Shown here: positions 16,109 through 23,754 of the stretch, piece by piece | How the letters are laid out: each line of letters opens with the position of its first letter | Numbering within the stretch: position 1 is the first letter of the stretch | DNA from: JBAPRR01 sp049281195 | GTDB lineage: Bacteria > Actinomycetota > Acidimicrobiia > Acidimicrobiales > CAVXTF01 | Assembly: GCA_049281195.1 (NCBI GenBank) | Contig: JBAPRR010000158.1 | Span: forward strand, 1-26,105 | Direction of reading: 5' to 3' | DNA: 26,105 nt | Notes under the pieces: generated by a model | Database searches by the model: none | The model's input: only the letters and a program-made list of their open reading frames with translations | What the model was told of the DNA's origin: nothing | Program-made: the position numbers and the translations under genes

Positions 16109-17458
16109 TCAGAGAACCTGTTGAGCGTGGGCGACCGCCTGGCACAGACGGTCCAGAGCACTACGGGCGACTCCTTCATCGGTCGCCTCCACCATGACCC
16201 TTACGACCGGCTCGGTACCGCTCGCCCTTACCAGGACCCTGCCGTCCGGGCCCAGCTCGGCGGTGACCGCTTCGAGCTCCTCTTTCACGATGGCGTGCGC
16301 CACGGTGCCGGCGGGGTCTGCGGCGGTCACGCTTACGAGAAGTTGCGGAACCTGGGTCATGGACTCTGCCGCCAACTGCGCGAGCGGGGTGCCGGTCCGG
16401 TTGACGAGGTCCGCCAGCAGTACCGCAGTGAGCGTTCCGTCTCCCGTGGTTGCCATGCGCCTGAACACGAGATGCCCGGACTGCTCGCCACCAAGCGAAA
16501 GGCCGTCGAGGTCCAGGGCCTCGAGGATGTACCGGTCGCCGACAACGGTCTGCCTCACGTTGATGCTCTGCTCCGCGAGTGCACGGTGCAGGCCGAGGTT
16601 GGACATGATCGTCACCGCAACCGTGTTGCCGGCGAGCTGGCCACGATCTTTCAAGTCGGAGGCGAATATGACGAGCAACTCGTCACCGGTGCGGACAGTC
16701 CCCTCGTTATCGACAGCGACAAGCCGGTCCGCGTCGCCGTCGAGGGCGAGACCGAGATCAGCGCCTTTCGCCAGAACGGTCTCTGACAACTTGGCCGGGT
16801 GGGTCGAGCCGCAGTCGTCGTTGATGTTGCCGCCGTCGGGTTCCGCCGCGATGACAGTCACTTTCGCACCGAGTCGCTCGAACACTTCGGGTGCCACGAC
16901 ATGCCCGGCACCGTTCGCGCAGTCGATGACGATGTTGAGGCCCGCCAGATCGTTGGGGGCGATGACGCCGGCCAGGTGATCCGCGTACTGATCTATCGCA
17001 TCAGGATCTGAAGAAAGCCGGCCGACACCGTGGCCCACGGGAGCTCTCGGGCCACGACCGTGACCATCGAGGATCCGGATCAGCTCCTCTTCTATCGACG
17101 CCTCGAGCGAATCGGGAAGTTTCAGTCCTCCGGCTGCGAACAGCTTGACGCCGTTGTCGGAGAAAGGGTTGTGCGAAGCGGACACGACCGCCGCGGGAAC
17201 GCTGCGCTTTTCGGACAACCACGCCACACCGGGAGTCGGGATCACGCCGAGGTCCACGACGTCTGCACCCTCGCTCGCCATGCCCGCAGACAGCGCGGCC
17301 TGAAGCAGAGGCCCAGAGCGGCGGGTGTCGCGGCCGACCAGGAACGACCCGGCCGGTAGGACGCGCGCGGCAGCGCGGCCTAGCGCCAGGACTATCTCGG
17401 GTGTCAGCTCTGCGTTGGCGACGCCGCGGATTCCGTCGGTGCCGAACCGGGCGGCCAC
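16109..17458 (-). CDS. glmM: Phosphoglucosamine mutase
   Basis: Converts glucosamine-6-phosphate to glucosamine-1-phosphate. All four phosphohexomutase domains are present: RFGTDGIRGVAN at the start, the phosphoserine loop SASHNPFSDNGVK (Ser95), the Mg site LALDGDADRL, the sugar-binding GGEQSGHLVF, and the phosphate-binding VRASGTEPVVRVMVEA. The start is GTG 17458, 5 nt after the rpsI stop, with no clear ribosome site, so translation may depend on rpsI. The rpsI-glmM order is conserved across actinobacteria. Confidence 0.97.
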   Translation of the reverse strand: MAARFGTDGIRGVANAELTPEIVLALGRAAARVLPAGSFLVGRDTRRSGPLLQAALSAGMASEGADVVDLGVIPTPGVAWLSEKRSVPAAVVSASHNPFSDNGVKLFAAGGLKLPDSLEASIEEELIRILDGHGRGPRAPVGHGVGRLSSDPDAIDQYADHLAGVIAPNDLAGLNIVIDCANGAGHVVAPEVFERLGAKVTVIAAEPDGGNINDDCGSTHPAKLSETVLAKGADLGLALDGDADRLVAVDNEGTVRTGDELLVIFASDLKDRGQLAGNTVAVTIMSNLGLHRALAEQSINVRQTVVGDRYILEALDLDGLSLGGEQSGHLVFRRMATTGDGTLTAVLLADLVNRTGTPLAQLAAESMTQVPQLLVSVTAADPAGTVAHAIVKEELEAVTAELGPDGRVLVRASGTEPVVRVMVEATDEGVARSALDRLCQAVAHAQQVL

Positions 17459-17463
17459 GCGGA

Positions 17464-18003
17464 TCAGCGCTTCGAGTACTGGGGCGCCTTACGAGCCTTC
17501 TTGAGGCCGTACTTCTTGCTCTCCTTTTCGCGGGCGTCACGCGTCAGGAGACCGGCCCTTTTCAGACTTGTGCGGAGCTCGGGATCGATGGTGACGAGAG
17601 CGCGGGTTATGCCCAGGCGCAGCGCCCCGGCCTGGCCGGAAATGCCGCCGCCGTCGATCGTGGCGTCGATGTCGAAACGTTCCGTTGTGCTCGACAGACG
17701 AAGCGGCTCGCTCACGATCATGCGGTGGGTAGCGGACGTGAAGTAGGCCTCGAATGTCCGGCGGTTCACGGTGATGGTGCCGTTACCGGGGCGCAGACGA
17801 ACGCGCGCCACGGCCTGCTTGCGCCGTCCGGTTGTCTGGCTGATCGGTGCCGGCCTTTTGGCCGCACGGGGAGACGGAGCTTCGCGGGGCTCCGGAGTCG
17901 TCGTGGCTGTGGTTGTTGTCGCCTGAGTGGGTGCGGCCGTGGCGGTGGTCGCCGGGGCGGCCTCTTCTGTGGCCGTCTCTTCGGGTGTTGCCGTTGTGGT
18001 CAA
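17464..18003 (-). CDS. rpsI: 30S ribosomal protein S9 with Thr/Ala-rich N-terminal extension
   Basis: The S9 core starts at about residue 53 (TTGRRKQAVARVRLRPGNG) and continues through GGGISGQAGALRLGITRAL to the invariant C-terminus KKYGLKKARKAPQYSKR, whose end reaches the P-site tRNA. The start is taken as TTG 18003, which has AGGAG 5 nt upstream and gives 179 residues; the open frame to 18057 would overlap rplM. Before the core lies a Thr/Ala/Pro/Glu-rich extension of about 50 residues. Actinobacterial S9 proteins often have such an extension, but a shorter one (mycobacterial S9 totals about 150 residues). It follows rplM by 25 nt, the standard L13-S9 pair. Confidence 0.95.
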   Translation of the reverse strand: MTTTATPEETATEEAAPATTATAAPTQATTTTATTTPEPREAPSPRAAKRPAPISQTTGRRKQAVARVRLRPGNGTITVNRRTFEAYFTSATHRMIVSEPLRLSSTTERFDIDATIDGGGISGQAGALRLGITRALVTIDPELRTSLKRAGLLTRDAREKESKKYGLKKARKAPQYSKR

Positions 18004-18028
18004 TTCTTCTCCTGGAGATTCGGTGGGT

Positions 18029-18487
18029 TCAGGCCGAGCGGCTGGCGCGGCGTGCACCCGGAAGATCGAGCGACTGGGGCTGCTGGGCCTCGTGCGGGTG
18101 CTCGGACCCGGCGTAAACCTTCAACTTGCTGAGTTGCTGGCGACCGAGCCTGTTCCTCGGAAGCATTCCGCGGACCGCACGGCGCACAACTTCCTCGGGG
18201 TTGTTCTGGAGCAGCTCCGCATAAGAACGTGACGTCAGACCGCCGGGGTAACCGCTGTGGTGGTAGGCGAACTTGTCGCCGGCCTTGTCAGCAGTCATTA
18301 CGACCTTGGATGCGTTGATGACCACGACGAAGTCGCCCGTGTCGATGTGAGGAGCAAAGATCGGCTTGTGCTTGCCCCGCAGTCGCGTAGCGACCTCGGT
18401 GGCCATGCGACCGAGCACCAGGCCATCGGCGTCGACGACCAGCCATTGCCTCGTGATCTCGTCGGCTGTGGGTGAGAACGTGCGCAC
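18029..18487 (-). CDS. rplM: 50S ribosomal protein L13
   Basis: A 152-residue early-assembly protein of the large subunit. VRTFSPTADEITRQWLVVDADGLVLGRMATEVATRLRGKHK, APHIDTGDFVVVINA, AYHHSGYPGGL and RGMLPRNRLGRQQLSKLKVYAG match L13 throughout. GTG 18487 is chosen because AAGGA lies 6 nt upstream and homologues begin MRTYSP; the open frame extends 46 codons further but is not L13-like. The C-terminal tail after HEAQQPQSLDLPGARRA is a few residues longer than usual. Confidence 0.96.
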   Translation of the reverse strand: MRTFSPTADEITRQWLVVDADGLVLGRMATEVATRLRGKHKPIFAPHIDTGDFVVVINASKVVMTADKAGDKFAYHHSGYPGGLTSRSYAELLQNNPEEVVRRAVRGMLPRNRLGRQQLSKLKVYAGSEHPHEAQQPQSLDLPGARRASRSA

Positions 18488-18637
18488 TCGGAGTCCTTCT
18501 CTGATCCATTTGTGGACGGCGTGGCCCGCGTGCCGCGATTCCGGCTTTTGAGGCGGTCCCTGCCAGGTTCTACCGACTTCGTGCCCGCATCGCCCGGGTG
18601 AACACCCATGACCACAGCGGCACAAGGCCAGCCAGCT

Positions 18638-18666
18638 ACTTTACGTGACCTTGGAGGGCCGGGCAA
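18638..18666 (-). promoter_or_regulatory. Candidate rplM-rpsI promoter
   Basis: On the minus strand TTGCCC (18666-18661) and TAAAGT (18643-18638) are 17 nt apart, a good sigma-70-type fit. Transcription from here would leave an rplM leader of about 145 nt. Confidence 0.5.
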
Positions 18667-18739
18667 CCGGTTCGTCCCGACCCTGAAGCTGGCCGATGGC
18701 TTGGCCGGTCCAGGGCTTGTTCAAGGGCTGTTTGCCGAT

Positions 18740-18755
18740 GTTACCGATTGGTAAC
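18740..18755. promoter_or_regulatory. Palindrome GTTACC-GATT-GGTAAC (candidate repressor operator)
   Basis: A perfect 6-bp inverted repeat with a 4-bp centre, about 95 nt upstream of the monooxygenase start. Its form resembles TetR-family operators. No regulator of that family is in the window. Confidence 0.5.
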
Positions 18756-18760
18756 TTAGG

Positions 18761-18786
18761 TAGCGTCTTTACACATAGTGACGCTA
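18761..18786. promoter_or_regulatory. Inverted repeat TAGCGTC-N12-GACGCTA (candidate operator)
   Basis: Perfect 7-bp arms at 18761-18767 and 18780-18786. Its centre is 26 bp from that of the neighbouring palindrome, so two different proteins, or two sites for linked control, could act on the monooxygenase promoter. Confidence 0.5.
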
Positions 18787-18849
18787 TGAGAAAAATGAAC
18801 CAGACCCGATGAGCCTTACTTCCCCCGTACGGCTCGAGTGGAGGTGACG

Positions 18850-20400
18850 ATGACGGACCTGGGCCTCGCTGCCGACCGAATCGAAGCGCGAGCCGAAGCC
18901 CGAAGCGAAGCAAAGCCCCAGACGGAGACCGATGTGGCAATCGTCGGATCGGGATTCTCCGGGCTGGGCATGGCCATCCAGCTCGAAAAGCACGGGCGGA
19001 AGGACTTCCTGGTGCTGGAGAAGGCCGGGGATCTCGGTGGGACGTGGCGGGACAACACCTATCCCGGCGCGGCCTGCGACGTGCCTTCGCACCTTTATTC
19101 GTTCTCCTTCGCCATGAACCCGGACTGGAGCCACTCGTTCTCGCCTCAAGCCGAGATCTGGAGCTATCTGAAGCGTTGCGCCAGCGAGGCCGGCATCACC
19201 GACCGGATCAGGTTCAACCACGAGGTGTTCGCGGCCCGCTTCGACGATCAGAAGAGGCGGTGGTTCATCGAGACGACGGGCGGCGTGATCTCGGCGCGGA
19301 TTCTCGTCGCCGGCGCCGGTCCGTTGTCCGAGCCACGGATCCCCAACGTGCCTGGACTGCAGTACTTCCCCGGTCCGGTGTTCCATTCGGCCCGCTGGGA
19401 TCACGACGTCGACCTGTCGGGAAAGACCGTGGCAGTCGTCGGAACAGGAGCTTCGGCCATCCAGTTCGTCCCTGAGATCCAGCCGGTCGCCGAGAAGGTG
19501 GTCGTCTTCCAGCGGACGCCGCCGTGGGTCACGCCGCGAAGGGACAGGGCATTGAGTCCGCTCGAGCAGTCATTGTTCAGAACCGTGAAGGAATCCGAGA
19601 AGATCCCCCGCGCCCTCGTCTACTGGTTCAGGGAGACTTACCTGCTGTGGTTCCTGCACGCGCAGCGCGCGGGGCGAGTTACCAAGCTGGCACGCAAGTT
19701 CATAGAACAGCAGGTGCCGAATCGGGAGTTGCGGGCGAAACTCACACCGGACTACACGATCGGATGCAAGCGCATCCTCATCTCAAACGACTGGTACCCG
19801 ACGCTTCAGAAATCCAACGTCGAGTTGATCGACAGCGGCCTCGCCGAAGTGCGCGGTTCGAGCCTCATCTCATCTGACGGTCAGGTGCAGATGGCCGACG
19901 TCCTTATTTTCGGCACCGGATTCCATGTGACGGATATGCCTTTTGCGGAAAGGGTTTTCTCCGGGGACGGGACGAAGCTGGCGGATGCGTGGTCGTCGGG
20001 GATGGAGGCGTATCTGGGAACCAGTGTGGCCGGATTTCCGAACCTCTTCTTCCTCGTCGGGCCGAACACCGGGCTAGGTCACAACTCCCTCGTGTTCATG
20101 ATCGAGTCACAGGTCACCTACGTGCTCGACGCTCTTCGCACGATGGACGAGATGGGTGACGATGTGTTGGTCGTGCGTGAGGCGGTACAGGAACGCTTCA
20201 ATGAAGAGCTCCAGCGGCGTCTTGGTCCGACGGTATGGAACTCGGGCGGGTGCCGCAGTTGGTATCTGGACAAACGTGGTCGGAACACGACGATCTGGCC
20301 GGGATACACGTGGGACTTCCGCAGGCGTACCCGGCATTTCGACCGCTCCGCTTACGAAGGGATCAAGTCGCCGGCTCCGGCAGGGGCTTCCGACCGGTAG
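18850..20400 (+). CDS. Baeyer-Villiger-type flavin monooxygenase
   Basis: A 516-residue FAD- and NADPH-dependent monooxygenase predicted to insert oxygen next to a carbonyl or oxidise a heteroatom. The FAD motif is VGSGFSGLG (33-38 core), followed by EKAGDLGGTWRDNTYPGAACDVPSHLYSFSF. The type-I fingerprint F-x-G-x3-H-x3-W-D is intact at F173, G175, H179, W183 and D184, and the NADP motif is GTGASA from G198. Late landmarks are FGTGFHVTD and GPNTGLGHNSL. GTG 18838 is also in frame, but ATG 18850 has GGAGG 5 nt upstream. An Ala/Glu/Arg-rich 25-residue leader precedes the first strand. The substrate is unknown; cyclic or long-chain ketones are usual for such enzymes. It is the first plus-strand gene after the housekeeping block. 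Confidence 0.92.
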   Translation: MTDLGLAADRIEARAEARSEAKPQTETDVAIVGSGFSGLGMAIQLEKHGRKDFLVLEKAGDLGGTWRDNTYPGAACDVPSHLYSFSFAMNPDWSHSFSPQAEIWSYLKRCASEAGITDRIRFNHEVFAARFDDQKRRWFIETTGGVISARILVAGAGPLSEPRIPNVPGLQYFPGPVFHSARWDHDVDLSGKTVAVVGTGASAIQFVPEIQPVAEKVVVFQRTPPWVTPRRDRALSPLEQSLFRTVKESEKIPRALVYWFRETYLLWFLHAQRAGRVTKLARKFIEQQVPNRELRAKLTPDYTIGCKRILISNDWYPTLQKSNVELIDSGLAEVRGSSLISSDGQVQMADVLIFGTGFHVTDMPFAERVFSGDGTKLADAWSSGMEAYLGTSVAGFPNLFFLVGPNTGLGHNSLVFMIESQVTYVLDALRTMDEMGDDVLVVREAVQERFNEELQRRLGPTVWNSGGCRSWYLDKRGRNTTIWPGYTWDFRRRTRHFDRSAYEGIKSPAPAGASDR

Positions 20401-20526
20401 GCGCCCGGCGCTCGTCGATGATCGGTATGTCGTTCTTCTAGATGATCGGCAAGCTGACAATCGAGCAGTTCAAGTCGCCGAGCTAGAGGGCGTCGGGGAC
20501 CACCTCATAGTTTCAATAGAATTGTC

Positions 20527-20555
20527 TTGTGTAATCCGAAATTACTGCTTACGAT
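20527..20555 (+). promoter_or_regulatory. Promoter of the Rieske-regulator operon, probably leaderless
   Basis: TTGTGT (20527-20532) and TACGAT (20550-20555) are 17 nt apart, and ATG 20562 begins 6 nt after the -10. No ribosome site fits before that ATG, so transcript and coding region probably start together. The spacer holds the palindrome at 20531-20545. Confidence 0.6.
20531..20545. promoter_or_regulatory. Palindrome GTAAT-CCGAA-ATTAC between -35 and -10
   Basis: A perfect 5-bp inverted repeat lying inside the promoter spacer, where a bound dimer would block RNA polymerase. The obvious candidate binder is the SufR-like regulator encoded second in the operon. This is inferred from position only. 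Confidence 0.5.
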
Positions 20556-20561
20556 GGCGGC

Positions 20562-22304
20562 ATGGAGGAACCCCCGGCACGGCGAGTGAAGATCGGCACC
20601 CTCGAAGAGCTCAAGAAAGCGGGCTGCATCATCGGGAAGGTGGGGACCAGGCCGGTGTGCGTCTTCTGGGACGAGGGCTGTGCCTATGCGGTGGAAGATC
20701 GTTGCCCGCACATGGGGTTTCCGCTCCACCGGGGCACCGTCCAATCGGGGCTCCTCACCTGCCATTGGCACCATGCCAGGTTCGACCTGGTCTCCGGCGG
20801 AACTCTCGATCCCTTCGCTGACGACGTCCCCGCTTACGAGGTCGATCTGTCCGGTGGCGACGTGAGCGTGATCGTCGAAGCGAGCCGGGACGAGAAGGCG
20901 AAGCTGCTGAAGCGTTTATCCGAGGGTCTCGAACAAGGCATCTCTCTCGTGATCGCGAAAGCCGTGGTCGGTCTCGGTGCGGCGGGAGTCGAGCCGTCGA
21001 AGATCGTCCGCGAAGGCGTCCGGTTCGGTATTCGCTACCGCGGACCGGGATGGGGAACGGGGCTCACGGTCCTGGTCGCCATGTCCAACATCGTGCCGTT
21101 CCTCGATGAGGCGGATCGCCCGCTCGCCCTGGTTCACGGGCTTTCATCTGTCTCTGCCGACACCGTGGGCCGACCGGCGCGCTTCCCACTCGAAGCGCTC
21201 ACGTCTGATCCCGGAGCCGACCGCCTGACCGCGTGGTACCGGCGCTTCATCGACACGCGATCTTCCGACGCCTCCGAGCGCACACTTGCGACGGCGATCG
21301 CTTCTGGTCATACCGAAGAAGAAGTGGCCACGATGATGTTCGCGGCAATCACCGACCATGTCTTCATCGACGAAGGTCACGTCCTCGACTTCACCAACAA
21401 GGCGTTCGAGGCAGTCGAATCCATGAGTTGGGAAGATGCCGCGGAGATCCTCCCCACTCTCGTAATGCAGACCGCGAATGCGCGACGCCACGAAGAAGAA
21501 TCGTCGTGGCGTCACCCGGACGACCTCGCCACATTGCTCGAGGGAACCGCCAGGACGGAGGAGCTTGCGGCCCGACTCGATGCCGCCCCTCGTGGAAACT
21601 TCGGTGATCCGGAGGTCGATGCGCTCGCGTGGGCGATCCTGTCGGAATCTCCTTACGAGGTCGTGGGCGCGCTCGACGGTGCTGTTGATGCCGGTGCGAG
21701 TCCCGAACAACTTGCCCGTGCCGTTGTCTATGCGGCCGCGTTGCGGATCGTCAGGTTCCATACCCAGAACGATCACGGGGACTGGAACGTCGTGCACCAC
21801 GCGTTCACCGCGGCGAATGCGCTGCACCAGGCACTCGTGCGTGCGCCGTCACCGGAGTTGGTGCGCGGCGTCTACCAGTGCGCGCTTCGCGTCTACCTCG
21901 ACCGGTTCCTCAACGTGCCGGCAGCGAGGATGCCGTCGACCTACGCAGGGGACGCCTCGCTCGAGCTGCTCGCACAGTGTTGGGACATCGAGGGGAAGGT
22001 CGACGAAGCCGGAGGGATCGTCTACAAGTTGCTACTGGATACGAGCGAACCTCAACCTGTCATCGCAGCCCTCGGGCACCAACTTCTCACCGAGGACGCC
22101 CGGTTCCACTGGTACCAGATCTTCGAAGCCGCGGTACGCCAGTTTTCGGCCTGGCCCGCGGGCAGCGAGCAGGGAGCCCTCATCATGGCGGGCGCGGCCC
22201 GATTTTTGGCCGCGCACACCCCTACCCGACGTGAGCTGTCCCACGTGGTGCACATAGCGTCGCGCTTGAGGAGAGGTGAACCCCTTTACGAGGAGAACGG
22301 ATGA
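20562..22304 (+). CDS. Rieske [2Fe-2S] protein with long helical, internally duplicated C-terminal region
   Basis: A 580-residue fusion. Residues 1-110 form a Rieske domain with ligands C48-x-H50 and C67-x2-H70 (CPHMGFPLHRG...CHWHHARFDL), as in ferredoxins and the N-termini of ring-hydroxylating oxygenases. The remaining 470 residues are mostly helical, and I cannot assign them firmly. No ring-hydroxylase iron motif is visible. Two segments look related: about 238-290 (AIASGHTEEEVATMMFAA...DEGHVLDFTNKAFEA) and 366-425 (AVDAGASPEQLARAVVYAA...DHGDWNVVHHAFTAANAL). Both carry clustered His and Asp/Glu, so a metal site is possible. Questin-oxidase-like proteins are one remote comparison, not supported by a motif I can point to. 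ATG 20562 appears leaderless. The stop overlaps the regulator start as ATGA. Confidence 0.8.
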   Translation: MEEPPARRVKIGTLEELKKAGCIIGKVGTRPVCVFWDEGCAYAVEDRCPHMGFPLHRGTVQSGLLTCHWHHARFDLVSGGTLDPFADDVPAYEVDLSGGDVSVIVEASRDEKAKLLKRLSEGLEQGISLVIAKAVVGLGAAGVEPSKIVREGVRFGIRYRGPGWGTGLTVLVAMSNIVPFLDEADRPLALVHGLSSVSADTVGRPARFPLEALTSDPGADRLTAWYRRFIDTRSSDASERTLATAIASGHTEEEVATMMFAAITDHVFIDEGHVLDFTNKAFEAVESMSWEDAAEILPTLVMQTANARRHEEESSWRHPDDLATLLEGTARTEELAARLDAAPRGNFGDPEVDALAWAILSESPYEVVGALDGAVDAGASPEQLARAVVYAAALRIVRFHTQNDHGDWNVVHHAFTAANALHQALVRAPSPELVRGVYQCALRVYLDRFLNVPAARMPSTYAGDASLELLAQCWDIEGKVDEAGGIVYKLLLDTSEPQPVIAALGHQLLTEDARFHWYQIFEAAVRQFSAWPAGSEQGALIMAGAARFLAAHTPTRRELSHVVHIASRLRRGEPLYEENG

Positions 22305-22987
22305 CAGACGAGAGTGAGCGTGTGACCAGGGATGTTCAGGACATCGTGTTGTCCGTCGGGAGGAGGCGAATCCTCGACCGCCTGAAGCTCGGCGGGCCTG
22401 CCACCCCGGCCGAGCTCGCTCGTGAGCTCCATCTGACGCCCGCGGCCGTGCGCCAACATCTCGACGGACTGGCCGAAGAGGATCTGGTCTCCGTGTCGGA
22501 TGAGCACACCGGAACGCCAGGTCGGCCCGCCGGTCGGTGGCGTCTCACCCGGCGCGCGCACGGCCTCTTTCCCGACCGCCACGGCGAGCTCACTGCAGCA
22601 TTGGTGCAAGCCATCAGGTCCGTGGCCGGTGACGAGGTGCTGAACGAGGTCATCGCGTTGCGCACCCGCGATCAGCAGCGTGACTACGAGACGGCCGTCG
22701 CGGCAGCCGGGCAAACGCTGCGCGATCGCACCGAGGCCCTCGCCCGGATGCGAACTGCAGAGGGTTACATGGCGGAGGTCACGAAAGAAGAAGGTGGCGA
22801 CGGCCTTTTGTTGATCGAGCACCACTGCCCCATCTGCGAAGCCGCCGAATCCTGCGCAGGCTTCTGCCGCGCCGAGCTCGGCGTTTTCAGGGCCGTTCTC
22901 GGCGATGATGTAACGGTGGAACGCACCGAGCATCTGCTCGCCGGCGCGCCGCGGTGCGCCTACCGGATCTGCGCCTCGGCAAGTTGA
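22301..22987 (+). CDS. SufR-like helix-turn-helix regulator with C-terminal cysteine cluster
   Basis: A 228-residue DNA-binding regulator. A winged helix-turn-helix occupies about residues 12-80 (RRRILDRLKLGGPATPAELARELHLTPAAVRQHLDGLAEEDLV, then the wing GRPAGRWRLT). The C-terminal domain has HHCPIC, SCAGFC, the SufR-type string CRAELGVFRAVLG, VERTEHLLAGAPRC and AYRIC, with cysteines at 176, 179, 185, 189, 219 and 224. SufR proteins bind an Fe-S cluster through such cysteines and repress Fe-S assembly genes; no suf genes are in this window, so here it may sense cluster state or oxidant to control the Rieske gene. ATG 22301 overlaps the Rieske stop by 4 bp and has GAGGAG 5 nt upstream. Confidence 0.85.
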   Translation: MTDESERVTRDVQDIVLSVGRRRILDRLKLGGPATPAELARELHLTPAAVRQHLDGLAEEDLVSVSDEHTGTPGRPAGRWRLTRRAHGLFPDRHGELTAALVQAIRSVAGDEVLNEVIALRTRDQQRDYETAVAAAGQTLRDRTEALARMRTAEGYMAEVTKEEGGDGLLLIEHHCPICEAAESCAGFCRAELGVFRAVLGDDVTVERTEHLLAGAPRCAYRICASAS

Positions 22988-23007
22988 TTACCCTGGAGGA
23001 GGAAACG

Positions 23008-23754
23008 GTGATCGAAGACGTCATCACGGCGCTGAAGACCGACGGTTATGCAGTCATCCCGAATGCCATCTCCGTTTCGCAGGTCGACACCGCCCGCACG
23101 GAGCTCGAGTCGATCATGGAGAACACCCCTGCGGGGCGTGATGACTTTGAAGGACGGAGCACCCGGCGCGTCTACGGGCTGTTCGGCAAGACCCGCTCTC
23201 TCGACGCACTGGCGACACACCAGGTTGTGCTCGGCGTTCTCGACTCAATCCTCGGGCAGTACCAATTGAGCGCTCCGACCGCCATTTCGATCGGTCCAGG
23301 GGAAACCGAGCAACCCTTGCATCCCGACGACGCTCTCTATCCGGTCGCGCGACCGCATTCCGAGCTCGTGGTCAACGTCATGTGGCCGATGATGAATTTC
23401 ACTAAAGAAAACGGCACTACCCGTATCGTTCCGGGCAGCCAATATTGGATCAACGAACGGCCGGATGTGGACACCGCTACGTTCCAGGTCGAGCTCGATG
23501 CTGGCGACGCGCTCATATATCTCGGAAGTGTCTGGCATGGAGGCGGAGCCAACCATACGAGTGAATCACGGCTCGGTGTCGTCCTGCACTATTGCGTCGG
23601 ATGGTTGAGACCGGTGGAGAACCATGTTCTCGTCGTTCCGCCCGACGCGGCAAGCGAACTGGATGAAAGGCTCCAGGAGCTCCTCGGTTACAACATCTAT
23701 CCACCGTTCATCGGTTACGTGGACGGGCGTCATCCGCGCAAGCTGATCGGTTGA
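23008..23754 (+). CDS. Phytanoyl-CoA dioxygenase (PhyH)-family Fe(II)/2-oxoglutarate enzyme
   Basis: A 248-residue double-stranded beta-helix oxygenase predicted to hydroxylate an unactivated carbon using 2-oxoglutarate and O2. The iron facial triad is visible as H105-x-D107 (LHPDD) and a distal His in WHGGGANHT (H177), with a 2-oxoglutarate-binding Arg in SESRLGVVLHY. NGTTRIVPGSQYW and AGDALIYLGSVWHG are family landmarks. The start is GTG 23008, with GGAGGAGG 5 nt upstream, about 20 nt after the regulator stop; an earlier in-frame GTG at 22954 lies inside the regulator. It is probably the third gene of the Rieske operon. Its TGA directly abuts the TAG of the convergent DUF3237 gene. Confidence 0.92.
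   Translation: MIEDVITALKTDGYAVIPNAISVSQVDTARTELESIMENTPAGRDDFEGRSTRRVYGLFGKTRSLDALATHQVVLGVLDSILGQYQLSAPTAISIGPGETEQPLHPDDALYPVARPHSELVVNVMWPMMNFTKENGTTRIVPGSQYWINERPDVDTATFQVELDAGDALIYLGSVWHGGGANHTSESRLGVVLHYCVGWLRPVENHVLVVPPDAASELDERLQELLGYNIYPPFIGYVDGRHPRKLIG

Larger units (their letters stand above)
18488..18849. other. Divergent intergenic region between rplM and the monooxygenase
   Basis: This 362-nt stretch has no gene. The rplM-proximal part holds a candidate promoter (18638-18666) and a GC-rich leader with small hairpins such as GGGTG-TT-CACCC. The middle, about 18667-18739, shows nothing I recognise. The far end holds two perfect inverted repeats (18740-18755 and 18761-18786) and then the monooxygenase ribosome site. 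Confidence 0.7.

Noticed and set aside
18786..18812. An 8-codon frame (MRKMNQTR) upstream of the monooxygenase
   Set aside because: No ribosome site and it starts inside the inverted repeat; likely chance.
20442..20486. A 14-codon frame (MIGKLTIEQF...) in the monooxygenase-Rieske gap, beside a 9-bp direct repeat GATGATCGG
   Set aside because: No ribosome site and too short to judge; the repeat is short enough to be chance.
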